NCBI RefSeq assembly: GCF_028610675.1
Contig: NZ_JAQQWS010000001.1
Span: 124,001-188,000, forward strand
Source: Alkalihalobacillus pseudalcaliphilus
Lineage (GTDB): Bacteria; Bacillota; Bacilli; Bacillales; Bacillaceae_D
Length of the DNA: 64,000 nt
Direction: 5' to 3'
In this document: positions 18,440-26,317 of the stretch, one piece after another
Layout: every line of letters begins with the position of its first letter
How positions within the stretch are numbered: the stretch's first letter is position 1
Translations under genes and position numbers: made by a program
The notes under the pieces: generated by a model
Seen by the model: only the letters and a program-made list of their open reading frames with translations
Told to the model about the DNA's origin: nothing
The model's database searches: none

Positions 18440-18700
18440 AGTTTCAGTAGAGTAACGCTCTATGTTCGCACTAACATTCATACTAAAACGCCCATAGCGG
18501 AGCCCCATTCACTCCGCCACCAACAATAATGAAAGTAGTGGCGACTGTTCAAACTGTTGGCACGTTTACAACTCGGTCACACCAGGAGTCGGCCTGAATA
18601 AACAGGGTTCACTGTCCTACTAAGGTCATTTATCGCTAGATGGATGACCAGCTAACATCAAGGCACAAACTATCGCCCCGAAGTCCACTTTCATACAAAA
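18440..18700. repeat. Mosaic repeat copy 1 (A tail, B hairpin, C block)
   Basis: It contains a degenerate A-module tail (AACGCTCTATGTTCGCACTAAC), a B hairpin with arms GCGGAG (18497-18502) and CTCCGC (18512-18517), and a C block of 166 bp from ATGAAAGT (18529) to ACTTTCAT (18687-18694). The C block has a near-identical partner at 53409-53573. No coding potential is apparent. Confidence 0.8.
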
Positions 18701-18710
18701 ACTAGTGCAA

Positions 18711-18721
18711 TTTCGACAAAA
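18711..18721 (-). promoter_or_regulatory. 0A box upstream of sirA
   Basis: TTTCGACAAAA is the reverse complement of TTTTGTCGAAA and contains the full Spo0A core TGTCGAA. It lies about 88 bp before sirA, a gene activated by Spo0A~P in B. subtilis. Confidence 0.7.
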
Positions 18722-18771
18722 CAAGTCAGTGTTCTCTCCAACTTCAGACAGCAAATTCAGTAAAATCTACT

Positions 18772-18777
18772 TATAAT
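18772..18777 (+). promoter_or_regulatory. -10 hexamer of sirA
   Basis: A perfect TATAAT has no good -35 at 17-18 bp, as is common in activator-dependent promoters. The Spo0A box upstream fits this. Confidence 0.5.
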
Positions 18778-18808
18778 AGATAGAAAGCTGGTTGGAAGGA
18801 GTGTAAGT

Positions 18809-19267
18809 ATGAGACACTACCACATATATTTATTAGGAGAAAACATCGCCAGCCATTATTGCGGAAGAGAACTCAAGCTATATCAACTATTTCTTGAGCG
18901 CGAATTGGCAGCGACATCCAAACGAAGTATTTTCGATAGACAAATACAATATATCTCAAGACCAATTCCAACATTACTCATTCAACAGAAACTAAAATCA
19001 CTCATAAAAGGGAAACAAGAATTTATTGAACAAGAAAATTCTTATTATGTCCACGTAGACAAGCCAAAAAGTGAAGCCATATTAGACATTCATGCCAACT
19101 ATTTACGGATAAAAGCAACGGGTGGGCCAGAAGCGGAAACTGTATTTTTTGAAGTGCTTAGAAGACTTGATCCATGTTACTTTGCTGTTGATACCAACCA
19201 TGAACATTATGGGTGGTTAAATCCTATTCGCCAAGAACAATACATGAATAAGCATTATTGGTGTTAG
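18809..19267 (+). CDS. sirA: SirA, sporulation inhibitor of replication
   Basis: SirA binds DnaA domain I and blocks new rounds of replication in cells entering sporulation. The 152-residue protein matches B. subtilis SirA (148 aa) in RHYHIYLL, a QIQYISRPIPTL-like stretch, EAETVFFEVLRR and YGWLNPI. TTGGAAGGAG precedes the ATG. It follows tkt as in B. subtilis, but a 260-bp repeat has entered the gap just upstream of its 0A box. Confidence 0.93.
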   Translation: MRHYHIYLLGENIASHYCGRELKLYQLFLERELAATSKRSIFDRQIQYISRPIPTLLIQQKLKSLIKGKQEFIEQENSYYVHVDKPKSEAILDIHANYLRIKATGGPEAETVFFEVLRRLDPCYFAVDTNHEHYGWLNPIRQEQYMNKHYWC

Positions 19268-19425
19268 ACATTTTAAAAGATTTCACTTATTCCTTCAAAA
19301 TCTTCCGAAATGATAGGAGAATAGACTTTTAAAACAAGCTCTCATAAGATATAATGGAAAAGGTTGATTCAAGTTAGTTGAGATAACTTGAACGTTTTAA
19401 TAGGCTGAAGGAGGAAGTTGGACAT

Positions 19426-19641
19426 ATGTGGTTGCATATTCTTGGGTACACAGTGGCAGTTCTAGCAGGAGTCGCAATTGGATTCTTCATCGCTAGAAAG
19501 ACGATGATGTCATATTTAAAGAAAAACCCACCAATTAATGAACAAATGTTACGAGTGATGATGATGCAAATGGGTCAAAAGCCATCACAGAAAAAGATTA
19601 ACCAAATGATGCAAGCGATGCAAAAGCAACAAGGTAAGTAA
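19426..19641 (+). CDS. yneF: YneF, UPF0154 membrane protein
   Basis: The 71-residue protein has one N-terminal membrane segment (residues ~4-24) followed by a basic tail. IGFFIARKTM, NPPINEQML and MGQKPSQKK are diagnostic of the YneF family. GGAGGAAG precedes the ATG. It keeps its usual place after sirA. Function is not established. Confidence 0.93.
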   Translation: MWLHILGYTVAVLAGVAIGFFIARKTMMSYLKKNPPINEQMLRVMMMQMGQKPSQKKINQMMQAMQKQQGK

Positions 19642-19763
19642 GAAGGTTGAAGGGTTAACGTTCTTGGCGTATAAGCCATTAATTAATACGGATAAAATTT
19701 GAGCAAAAATGCCATCTGCTTAATCTTTCCTTTTGAATTACAATTAATCTTTTAATCATTCAT

Positions 19764-19815
19764 AAAACCGCTTTTTCTTGGTTATAAAGTTAACCAAAGG
19801 AGGAGTGGTTTTTTT
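19764..19815 (+). terminator. Long terminator after yneF
   Basis: Nested arms AAAACCGCT / AGTGGTTTT and TTGGTT / AACCAA precede seven T's. The AAAGGAGGAG in the right arm resembles a ribosome site but is part of the stem. Confidence 0.75.
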
Positions 19816-19884
19816 GTTGTTAAAAGAAATATTCAAAGACTTTATCTAACAAAAATAAATATCTATTCTCTTCAATCTAAGGAA

Positions 19885-20256
19885 ATGATTAAGAGTTTGC
19901 CGGTTAAGAATATGGTAGCGTTCCCGAAGGTTAATAAACACTATTTGGCTTGGCAGGAAGATCATCATGATGAACAAAAAAGTAAATTATATTTGCTGGC
20001 TTTGAATACTGAAGAAGAGGAAAAGATTCAATTATTTGAAGGTAATATTTTCTTTTATGATATCAGTGATGATTATTTGGTTTGGCAATCAAATAATAGA
20101 ATATATGGTTATTCATTTGAAAGTAAAGCGATAGCCCAGTTAGATGACAATGGCTTTTACCCATATATTAATGGAAAAACGGCTGTCTGGGAAAGATTAA
20201 CCGATCATGGTGAAAAGAAATTTAGAGTGGTTTTATTTAAAATAAATTCAATTTAA
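19885..20256 (+). pseudogene. Remnant of a TolB-like beta-propeller gene
   Basis: The 123-codon frame contains repeated propeller strands (YLAWQEDH, YLVWQSNNRIYGYS, TAVWERLTDHG) like the C-terminal blades of TolB/WD40-type proteins. The same frame stays open upstream with more matching sequence (NIYSLQSKEM) but without a good start, and it begins right after the yneF terminator. A 5'-truncated remnant is therefore likelier than a complete gene. ATG 19885 is only the first available Met. A terminator follows. Confidence 0.5.
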
Positions 20257-20258
20257 AC

Positions 20259-20291
20259 AGAAACAGGGAAGAGTAAAACCCTGTTTTTTCT
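20259..20291 (+). terminator. Intrinsic terminator
   Basis: ACAGGG / CCCTGT arms are followed by six T's. Confidence 0.7.
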
Positions 20292-20370
20292 GTCAATGGA
20301 TTTCTACTAAGCAAAGGTGAATATAATCATATTGGTTTCAAAGCCTCTTCATATCGATATAAAAATCATG

Positions 20371-20640
20371 TTATTTGGGATTGATAGTAAGACTTTTTAA
20401 CCAAATCATTAGGGTGAAGATACATAAAATAACGGTGGAGAAAAATAAAGCCCTTATAAAGATTGCATTGCTTGAGGATTGGCTGGAAATAAAAAAAGTA
20501 ATGACTGCACCTGGAAGGTATTGTAGGGCATTACGAAGTTTATTTGAGATGCTAGGAAAGAATTTCTTTAATAAGAATTCAGTAGCATAACAACTTAATA
20601 TAACAGCTAGTAATATGAGCGTGATAATGAATAGATACAT
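20371..20640 (-). CDS. Small membrane protein, 89 aa
   Basis: Two or three hydrophobic stretches are seen (residues ~2-20, ~43-53 and ~62-82). CTAGGAG precedes the ATG, supporting real translation. No family recognised; it shares the strand with the small membrane gene at 20965. Confidence 0.6.
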   Translation of the reverse strand: MYLFIITLILLAVILSCYATEFLLKKFFPSISNKLRNALQYLPGAVITFFISSQSSSNAIFIRALFFSTVILCIFTLMIWLKSLTINPK

Positions 20641-20770
20641 GACAGTCTCCTAGCGTTTCTGAAGGAAAGTAGCAGGGTGTAAGATAAAATTGGTTTAATA
20701 GGCTAACTGATGCATTTTTAGCCTGTTTACTAGCAATGCTATTGAAAGTGTCCATCTTAAAAGCAGTGAC

Positions 20771-20965
20771 TTAATCCTTATCCACTTTTTTTACTTCGAA
20801 TTTCTGTACAGCTTTAAAAATTAGGTAGGCACCTACTATAGCTAAAACAATACCTGATCCTAATGAAATTTTCCAAGAGGTGTAGCCGAAGGGAAGTATC
20901 CCAGAAAATAATAAAAGTGTAAATGCGGCAATGACTAAGGTTATGCCAGTTAAATATATATACAT
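20771..20965 (-). CDS. Small membrane protein, 64 aa
   Basis: Two membrane segments (residues ~4-24 and ~33-52) and a charged tail (EVKKVDKD) suggest a simple hairpin in the membrane. AAAAGGA lies 13 bases before the ATG, slightly far. No family recognised. Confidence 0.55.
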   Translation of the reverse strand: MYIYLTGITLVIAAFTLLLFSGILPFGYTSWKISLGSGIVLAIVGAYLIFKAVQKFEVKKVDKD

Positions 20966-21188
20966 AAATGTAAAATTCCTTTTAGTAGATTTGATTATAG
21001 TTGAATTATACGTTTAATTGTCAAGGAAAGAAATAGATTTTTTTAGAAAGTTTTGACCATCTCATTAACTTTAGTGTCGTTTACCCTATTGATTATTTAG
21101 AAATCCACCTTAAGTATGATTATCGAACTGTAGATTGTAACTTTTTTAAATGTGCGGTATCGTAATAGACAGATATGATTAAAATGTT

Positions 21189-21713
21189 ATGGAAGCGGAA
21201 GGATTGAAAGTTTTGGAGCCATATTATTTAATTTTTTCAACATTGGGTGCAGCTATAATGGCGGTTATAGTCATATTCATTCGCCTTAAATCACAATTAA
21301 AACCAGTGACCGCCAAAAAGATTGTGTTGCCTCCATTATTTATGTCTACTGGGTTTTTGATGTTTTTATATGAGCCGACACACTTACATGGAATTCAAAT
21401 CATTGAATCCGTTGCATTAGGAATACTTTTTTCGTTTTTACTTATAAAAACATCAAAGTTTGAACGGATCGATAGCCATATTTATTTAAAACGTTCGAAA
21501 ATGTTTGTGTTCATTTTAATTGGATTGTTAGTAGTGAGGATATTATTAAGAGTTGTATTAGGTTATTCTATTGAAGTTGAAACATTAGCGGGTATGTTTT
21601 TTGTGATGGCATTCTCTATGATCTTACCTTGGAGAATTGCGATGCTTAGGTCTTACAAAAAGATAATAAACCAAAGTAATGAAACAAAAGAAATACCAAG
21701 CATCCATACATAA
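21189..21713 (+). CDS. ccdC: CcdC, cytochrome c biogenesis-associated membrane protein
   Basis: The protein matches B. subtilis CcdC/YneJ in VTAKKIVLPPLFMSTG, LLIKTSKFE, IYLKRSKMFVFILIG and MILPWRIAM. It has about five membrane segments. B. subtilis CcdC is encoded with CcdA but is not essential for cytochrome c assembly; ccdA and yneI are not found beside it here. The start is uncertain: ATG 21189 has no ribosome site, while TTG 21213 has GCGGAAGGA about ten bases upstream and would give a length nearer the family's. Confidence 0.85.
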   Translation: MEAEGLKVLEPYYLIFSTLGAAIMAVIVIFIRLKSQLKPVTAKKIVLPPLFMSTGFLMFLYEPTHLHGIQIIESVALGILFSFLLIKTSKFERIDSHIYLKRSKMFVFILIGLLVVRILLRVVLGYSIEVETLAGMFFVMAFSMILPWRIAMLRSYKKIINQSNETKEIPSIHT

Positions 21714-22000
21714 ATAAGTATTGTATTAAATAATAAAAATGAGCTAATGCCTCTATTTTGTTGATGATGGCTGGGTGTCCGTGTACTGAAGCTTTTGGGA
21801 ATGGCTCTTGTGAGTTTCTTCTAAAAGAATGGCGGAGATATGGTGAAGTGAGAGAACCATCAAAATCGTTTATGAATGGCAAGCCTAATATTGAGTTTAC
21901 AGGAACTTCAGCGGAGGGATGGCGGGGCATAGCTGATTAGCTCTTCCATCTACAGAAACCAACCCTCGATTAACTCAGCACCGCGTGATTGTCTAGCAGC
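21714..22000. other. Non-coding stretch before repeat cluster
   Basis: It has short open frames on both strands without ribosome sites. Its right part (CGGAGGGATGGCGG, GATTAGCTC) weakly resembles the A module, so it may be a decayed repeat copy. I see no gene. Confidence 0.4.
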
Positions 22001-22240
22001 ATGATTTTCGGTAGCGGTGATTAACGCTCACCACATGAGGTTTAGATAACTTTCATACAAAACCCGCATGGTGGAGCCAAAACCGTTCCACCACCAACAA
22101 GGATGAAAGTGGTGTCTGGCTTTTTGACTGGTGGAACTTCATTTAAGTAGTGCCGAGTGTTGTAGGAAAAGCCGGGAAGTAACAACATAGAGAGTAAAAG
22201 TAGTGTTTGACTCTTTAACTGGTGGCTTTTCGTTCACTTT
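22001..22240. repeat. Mosaic repeat copy 2 (A tail, B hairpin, two D modules)
   Basis: An A tail starts at ATGATTTTCGGTAGCGG (22001). The B module runs from ACTTTCAT (22049-22056) to ATGAAAGT (22103-22110) with arms GGTGGA (22070-22075) and TCCACC (22087-22092). D modules begin at 22103 and near 22192, the second reading TCTTTAACTGGTGGC. Confidence 0.75.
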
Positions 22241-22307
22241 GCCTTTGTACTTTTTCGTTTAAAAAGAAAGGAGTTAGATTGTTTTATTACTTGAGAATAA
22301 GTACTAA

Positions 22308-22476
22308 CCCAGCGGACGAAAACATGCGGAGACTCCCATGGGACGCAGTGGCAGAGCTGAGATCCAGTGGCGAAGCCGATTAGCTCAGCACCACCCCATA
22401 GGACGCGGAGCATGATTTTCGGTAGCGACGATCAAAACTCCGCACATGAGTACCAGCATCAACTTTCATACAAAAA
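22308..22476 (+). repeat. Mosaic repeat copy 3, most complete A module
   Basis: It begins CCAGCGGACGAAAACATGCG, includes GGAGACTCCC, a GCTGAG / CTCAGC hairpin (22356-22361, 22384-22389) and GATTTTCGGTAGCGACGA, and ends ACTTTCATACAAAA. The opening resembles a GC-rich intergenic repeat known in many Bacillaceae genomes. An inverted copy lies at 25552-25745. Confidence 0.75.
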
Positions 22477-22502
22477 ACTCTCCTTGCATGGGAGAGTTTT
22501 TC
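22474..22502 (-). terminator. Terminator of yneK, sharing its T tract with a repeat end
   Basis: Arms AAAACTCTCC / GGGAGAGTTTT. On the minus strand the T run is the complement of the repeat's terminal CATACAAAAAA. Confidence 0.75.
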
Positions 22503-22505
22503 ATT

Positions 22506-22943
22506 TTAACTTTTTACTTCTTCAAATAAGTACTCAAATGGATCTACATCAATTTTTAATTCATTGAGCTTTTTTCGTAAGAATTTGTGGTCTCGTTTTG
22601 GTGTTGCCAGAATATAACCACGAATCATGTGCTCTAATGTTAGCTTTTTTGCACCCTCATTATAAGCAAGCTCACTAATTCTCCCTGCGATCTTACCTTT
22701 TGCAACATCTCGAAATAAATCAGGAACAGGTTCTACCAACTCGTTTAATAGCTGTTTCTTATCCTCTTCCCATAAATGTAACGTTTTATCAATATAATAC
22801 TCTTGCCAATCTAATATTGACTTTCCATCGTCTTTAGGTAACCTTTTAAGAAATTTTCTAAACATAAAGTACCCGCCAATAAACATGACAGTGATAAGAA
22901 AGATTGTCCAAAAAACGATGAACCACATAAACCAATCATTCAT
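22506..22943 (-). CDS. yneK: YneK, DUF2621 membrane protein
   Basis: The ~145-residue protein has one N-terminal membrane segment (residues ~5-28) and a cytoplasmic part with FRKFLKRLPKDDG, LFRDVAKGKIAGRI and GYILATPKRDHKFL, matching B. subtilis YneK. ATG 22943 follows AGAGGTGAC; the in-frame GTG at 22952 falls inside that site. B. subtilis yneK is near ccdC, so synteny is kept. Function unknown. Confidence 0.88.
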   Translation of the reverse strand: MNDWFMWFIVFWTIFLITVMFIGGYFMFRKFLKRLPKDDGKSILDWQEYYIDKTLHLWEEDKKQLLNELVEPVPDLFRDVAKGKIAGRISELAYNEGAKKLTLEHMIRGYILATPKRDHKFLRKKLNELKIDVDPFEYLFEEVKS

Positions 22944-23110
22944 GTTTGTCACCTCTTTTGATATCGTTTATATCCTACCATATTTACGAGAAAAAAGGGA
23001 ATATCAACGTATGAAAGTAAGTAAATAAATCATATTTTCGTAATCTCGTCACAATCTTGCTTTTTCTTTTAAACCTCATTTGCTAAAATAGATAGGGGGT
23101 GAAAGCGTTT

Positions 23111-23536
23111 ATGACATTTATTATCAGTTACGGGATTCATGTCCTCATATCCGTGATCTTTTTTATTTTAATTCCATTACCCATTTTAATAAAAGGGATT
23201 CCTATAACGGACACAAACAAATTAAAAGTAGTTTTTGCTATTTATCGGCCTATTTTTAAGGTTGCACATGGAGCGATTGTGCTTTCTTTCATTTCTGGCG
23301 TTGTGATGGTAACAGATTGGCTTACTTCATGGACTGTTGCTGTTATCCTATTATGGTTAATCATCGGAGCGTTATTAGGTATAACAGCAAAGAAAATGAG
23401 AGAAATGCTTGAGTACTTTAAAGAAAACCGAGAGCTTTATGATGAAATGGCTTCTTTATTTCAATCTACATTGTGGTTGTCATTAGCTGTAATTGCCATG
23501 TTTGCTATTAAAATATTACCTTACTTTTATGGGTGA
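23111..23536 (+). CDS. Integral membrane protein, 141 aa
   Basis: Four hydrophobic segments are seen (about residues 3-25, 50-68, 73-92 and 118-136). GGGGGTG lies eight bases before ATG 23111, making it a better start than GTG 23099. It lies 19 bp from the next small gene, probably in one operon. I do not recognise the family. Confidence 0.65.
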   Translation: MTFIISYGIHVLISVIFFILIPLPILIKGIPITDTNKLKVVFAIYRPIFKVAHGAIVLSFISGVVMVTDWLTSWTVAVILLWLIIGALLGITAKKMREMLEYFKENRELYDEMASLFQSTLWLSLAVIAMFAIKILPYFYG

Positions 23537-23555
23537 AACGTATAAGGGGGAGTAA

Positions 23556-23750
23556 ATGATGTCTGAAGGGGTTACTGATATTTTACAGCAATTAAGAGAT
23601 GGAAAAATCGAACGTTATGTAGTTGAAAAGGATCAATTTTTAGATTTTAGAGCGGTGTTAACAAAACAAGAGGACTTTTTGAGTTTTAGAGGTGCAGCTA
23701 GACATAACGGTCATGTCATTTACACATATCAACCAGGCTGGACTAAATGA
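23556..23750 (+). CDS. Small conserved-looking cytoplasmic protein, 64 aa
   Basis: A soluble protein without signal or membrane segment, containing KDQFLDFRAVL and FLSFRGAARHNGHVIYTY. GGGGGAG precedes two consecutive ATG codons (23556 and 23559). It is followed by a terminator shared with the convergent wall-protein gene. No function can be assigned. Confidence 0.6.
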   Translation: MMSEGVTDILQQLRDGKIERYVVEKDQFLDFRAVLTKQEDFLSFRGAARHNGHVIYTYQPGWTK

Positions 23751-23765
23751 GTATTTGGGCATAAA

Positions 23766-23799
23766 AAAGGACAGGCTTTTCAGCACTGTCCTTTTTTAT
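23766..23799. terminator. Terminator between convergent genes
   Basis: AAAAAGGACAG / CTGTCCTTTTTT arms around an eleven-base loop. Confidence 0.85.
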
Positions 23800-23805
23800 T
23801 ACTCA

Positions 23806-24729
23806 TTAATCTAAGATAGTAATTTGTACTTGTTGACGCCCAAATTGGATGGCTTCATCTTTTGTTGGCATGTGGAGGTCAATTTTATTCCCTTTTATAG
23901 CTCCGCCAGTATCTCCTGCAATAGCTTCACCATAACCTTCCACATATACAGTACTTCCTAGAGGGATAACTGTAGGGTCAACGGCAATGACCTTTTTATC
24001 GCGATTTTCTAATAAGTTAATGCCTGTAGCCGTTATACCAGAACAGCCTTCACATTCTGCTGTGTAGGCAGTGGCTTCAACTGAAAGTGTTTGTCCTTCT
24101 TGTTCATCTTGTTCACTAGGTTCTGATTCTGTCTGTTCATTGGACTCATTAACTTCAGATTCATTGGGTTGACTTGTTTGAGTAGGAGCTACCGCTTCTA
24201 GTTCACTTTTATAAATAGCATTGTAAATCGCTGAGAATGTTTCAGGTCCTGCTATACCATCAATACCAATTTCAAACTCTTTTTGTGCGGCTAAAACAGC
24301 CTCTTTTGTTTCTTTGTTATACTGACCATTCACATCACCATCAAAGTAATCGAGCTCTGATAAAGTTTCTTGTAAGGCTTTAACTAAGGAACCTTCATCA
24401 TCTATTCGAAGTACAGTAATGGCACCAAGTGTTTGTGGCCCGACAAGCCCATCTACTAATAAGTCATTTTCTTTTTGAAATTGTTTTATGGCATTTTGAG
24501 TCTCCTCTTCAAAAAGACCTGTTATATCTTCCTCGACGAAATAGCCTCGTTCCGCCAGTTTTTCTTGTAGCTCTTCAATTTGAGAACCTTCCATCCCTTT
24601 TTGGAGTAGCTCATTTTTTCCCTCTGAGTGTGCATAAGATTGTTCAGGTGAGAAGAGAATAAACAATCCAGCAGCAGCCAGCGGCAAGCCCATTCGTTGT
24701 AGTAGTCTTGATGTAGATTTCTTTTTCAT
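23806..24729 (-). CDS. Secreted peptidoglycan-binding protein with 3D domain
   Basis: The 307-residue protein has a signal peptide (to ~residue 34), two peptidoglycan-binding type 1 repeats (~40-105 and ~108-170), an acidic Ser/Glu/Gln linker (~180-215) and a C-terminal 3D domain with VEATAYTAECEGCSG, the Asp pair in AGDTGGAIKG and KIDLHMP. Such proteins (YocH/YuiC-like) are stationary-phase muralytic enzymes, and YuiC is a lytic transglycosylase. AAAGGAGG precedes ATG 24729. A ~200-nt leader separates the start from a -10-like TATAAC near 24945. Confidence 0.85.
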   Translation of the reverse strand: MKKKSTSRLLQRMGLPLAAAGLFILFSPEQSYAHSEGKNELLQKGMEGSQIEELQEKLAERGYFVEEDITGLFEEETQNAIKQFQKENDLLVDGLVGPQTLGAITVLRIDDEGSLVKALQETLSELDYFDGDVNGQYNKETKEAVLAAQKEFEIGIDGIAGPETFSAIYNAIYKSELEAVAPTQTSQPNESEVNESNEQTESEPSEQDEQEGQTLSVEATAYTAECEGCSGITATGINLLENRDKKVIAVDPTVIPLGSTVYVEGYGEAIAGDTGGAIKGNKIDLHMPTKDEAIQFGRQQVQITILD

Positions 24730-24964
24730 CAAGTGAAAACCTCCTTTTAATTGCGAGTCCTTTCATCAAGTAACTCTTGTTTTCGTGGAGCTAATCTGCT
24801 TGTTTGGACTTTAATCATCCAACGATTGCAATCCTACCAGTCTCTAAGTGAACTAGCAATACATTCTCTAGCTATTTAATCTGGTTGAAATCTATTTGTA
24901 AAATCCGGGTAAGTATCGTCTTCTTCGTCATCATTTTGTTATAATAATACGAAAAAAAAACAAA

Positions 24965-25003
24965 AAACCTCACAAAATGAGGGACGCTCATTTTGTGAGG
25001 TTT
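24965..25003 (-). terminator. Terminator of the 39-residue gene
   Basis: Perfect 17-bp arms (24965-24981, 24987-25003) around GGACG. The T run lies on the minus strand (GTTTTTTG then nine T's). Confidence 0.85.
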
Positions 25004-25008
25004 ATGAA

Positions 25009-25128
25009 TTATTTACTGGATTTCATTAAGTCAACCATAGCTTTAACGCCTTCAATTCCTTGAAATGTAAAGAAACTTAGAGCTGTTAATGATAAAAAGA
25101 CAATCATGATAAATCTGATTACCATCAT
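25009..25128 (-). CDS. 39-residue membrane peptide
   Basis: One hydrophobic segment (residues ~3-21) is followed by a short amphipathic tail (GIEGVKAMVDLMKSSK). AAAAGGAGG lies eight bases before the ATG and a strong terminator follows, so translation is well supported. Function unknown. Confidence 0.7.
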   Translation of the reverse strand: MMVIRFIMIVFLSLTALSFFTFQGIEGVKAMVDLMKSSK

Positions 25129-25145
25129 CGTTTTCGCCTCCTTTT

Positions 25146-25481
25146 TTACAAATAGTTACTTTGCAAAAAGGGGCTCTCTTTGAGGTAATTTGACTGAAAG
25201 AGCTTCGGGTATAACCAGCCCTTTCTAGTGGTAAATACAAACGCTATCCCATGTATAAATAGAATGACTAATACATTTAAAAGGAGTGCACTTGTATAGT
25301 GGCTACTCTTTTCATTATCGTCACCAAAAAAGTGTGGTGTCTTTCCTGGATCATCAGCGACAATTCGGTCAACGTCGAGATAGTTGTGACTTGTCTGATG
25401 CCAAATGATCTCTGTATAAGGCGAAAATGCGAGTTGGAACAAACAGATGGAAAGCATAATTGCTAAAGCCATTCTTTTCAC
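25146..25481 (-). CDS. Two-segment membrane protein of unknown function
   Basis: About 111 residues, with membrane segments near residues 5-22 and 65-85 and a hydrophilic loop between them (HQTSHNYLDVDRIVADDPGK). AAGAGGTG precedes GTG 25481; GTG 25490 and ATG 25472 are alternatives. It lies 17 bp upstream of the 39-residue gene on the same strand. No family recognised. Confidence 0.6.
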   Translation of the reverse strand: MKRMALAIMLSICLFQLAFSPYTEIIWHQTSHNYLDVDRIVADDPGKTPHFFGDDNEKSSHYTSALLLNVLVILFIHGIAFVFTTRKGWLYPKLFQSNYLKESPFLQSNYL

Positions 25482-25551
25482 ATTACTCACCTCTTAATCT
25501 TTGAAAAGATATTTATCATTATAAGCCTAAAAGGTGAGATTGAGAAGTTTT

Positions 25552-25745
25552 TTTTGTATGGAAGTTAGTGCAACATGGAGCGTTGCTCGTTGCTACCGGA
25601 AATTATGCTCGGTGTCCTGGGGGGGGGGGCGCTGAGCTATTCGGCTACGCCGCAGGAACTCGGCTCTGCCACTACGTCCCGAGGGAGCTTTTACCGAGGG
25701 AGTCTCTGCATATTTTCGTCCGCTGGGTATTGCTAATACTTAAGT
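25552..25745 (-). repeat. Mosaic repeat copy 4, inverted A module
   Basis: Read on the minus strand it matches copy 3: CCAGCGGACGAAAATATGCA, GAGACTCCC, CGAATAGCTCAGC, GGTAGCAACGA, CGCTCCATGTTGCACTAAC, then the end AACTTCCATACAAAAA. It carries a run of eleven G's at 25619-25629. It lies on the opposite strand from the other A copies. Confidence 0.75.
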
Positions 25746-25775
25746 ACAGATATCACTCTTACAACAATAACTAAA

Positions 25776-26166
25776 ATGAAAGTACGGTTTCACTCTTTAA
25801 CTGGTGGCTCTTCATTCATAAAAGGTTTTTGAGGATTCTCTCATTTTGCCGTAGCCCCGCCCCTTTTTTGGTGTTGCTGCACGGGCTATCCCAAAAAGAT
25901 TCAGCGCACCGCACAACCAGCCACCACCAACAAAAAAGAGAGTGTAGTAACTCATCAGGATTAGCATCTGAAATCCTAGTGTTTTTGGACCGTTAGCCAA
26001 GCTCGCTTGGCTACTTCACGCATTTGCGTGAAGTTTGAAAATCGAAACACCATTCAGATGAATTCATTCATCTGATAAGGTGCTTTCGATTTTCAAAAAC
26101 GGACAAAAAACAAAGACCAAAAGGTCAAATTGTCTTGAAAATGAGCATCACCCATTGAACTTTCAT
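25776..26166 (+). repeat. Mosaic repeat copy 5 (D and E modules), 391 bp
   Basis: It is bounded by ATGAAAGT (25776) and ACTTTCAT (26159-26166). A D module (TCTTTAACTGGTGGCTCTTC) leads into the E module: GAGGATTCTC, GCCGTAGCCC, TCAGGATTAGCATCTGAAAT, the palindromes TAGCCAAGC / GCTTGGCTA and CTTCACGC / GCGTGAAG, and AAAGACCAAAAGGTCAA. A nested 64-bp palindrome (26034-26097) is missing from the related copy at 43392-43655. Confidence 0.78.
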
Positions 26167-26317
26167 ACAAAGTGAATGAGAAACCAGTCATGAATGGACC
26201 GTTGTAATTGTTGAATATTTTATATACTATGATAATTTTATCTTTGCTATAGGCAAGGAAGATTAGGACAAAGTATAATGAGAAGTGATATTATTTTTTC
26301 TTTAAAAGGAGTAAGTG

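Noticed and set aside
19797..19860. Short gene starting at TTG after AAAGGAGGAG
   Set aside because: The ribosome-site-like sequence is the right arm of the yneF terminator and the frame stops after 12 codons.
21758..21940. Plus-strand 60-codon frame in the repeat-flanking region
   Set aside because: No ribosome site, no family resemblance, and overlap with decayed repeat sequence.
24730..24950. ydaO riboswitch before the 3D-domain gene
   Set aside because: The conserved ydaO core could not be aligned by eye.
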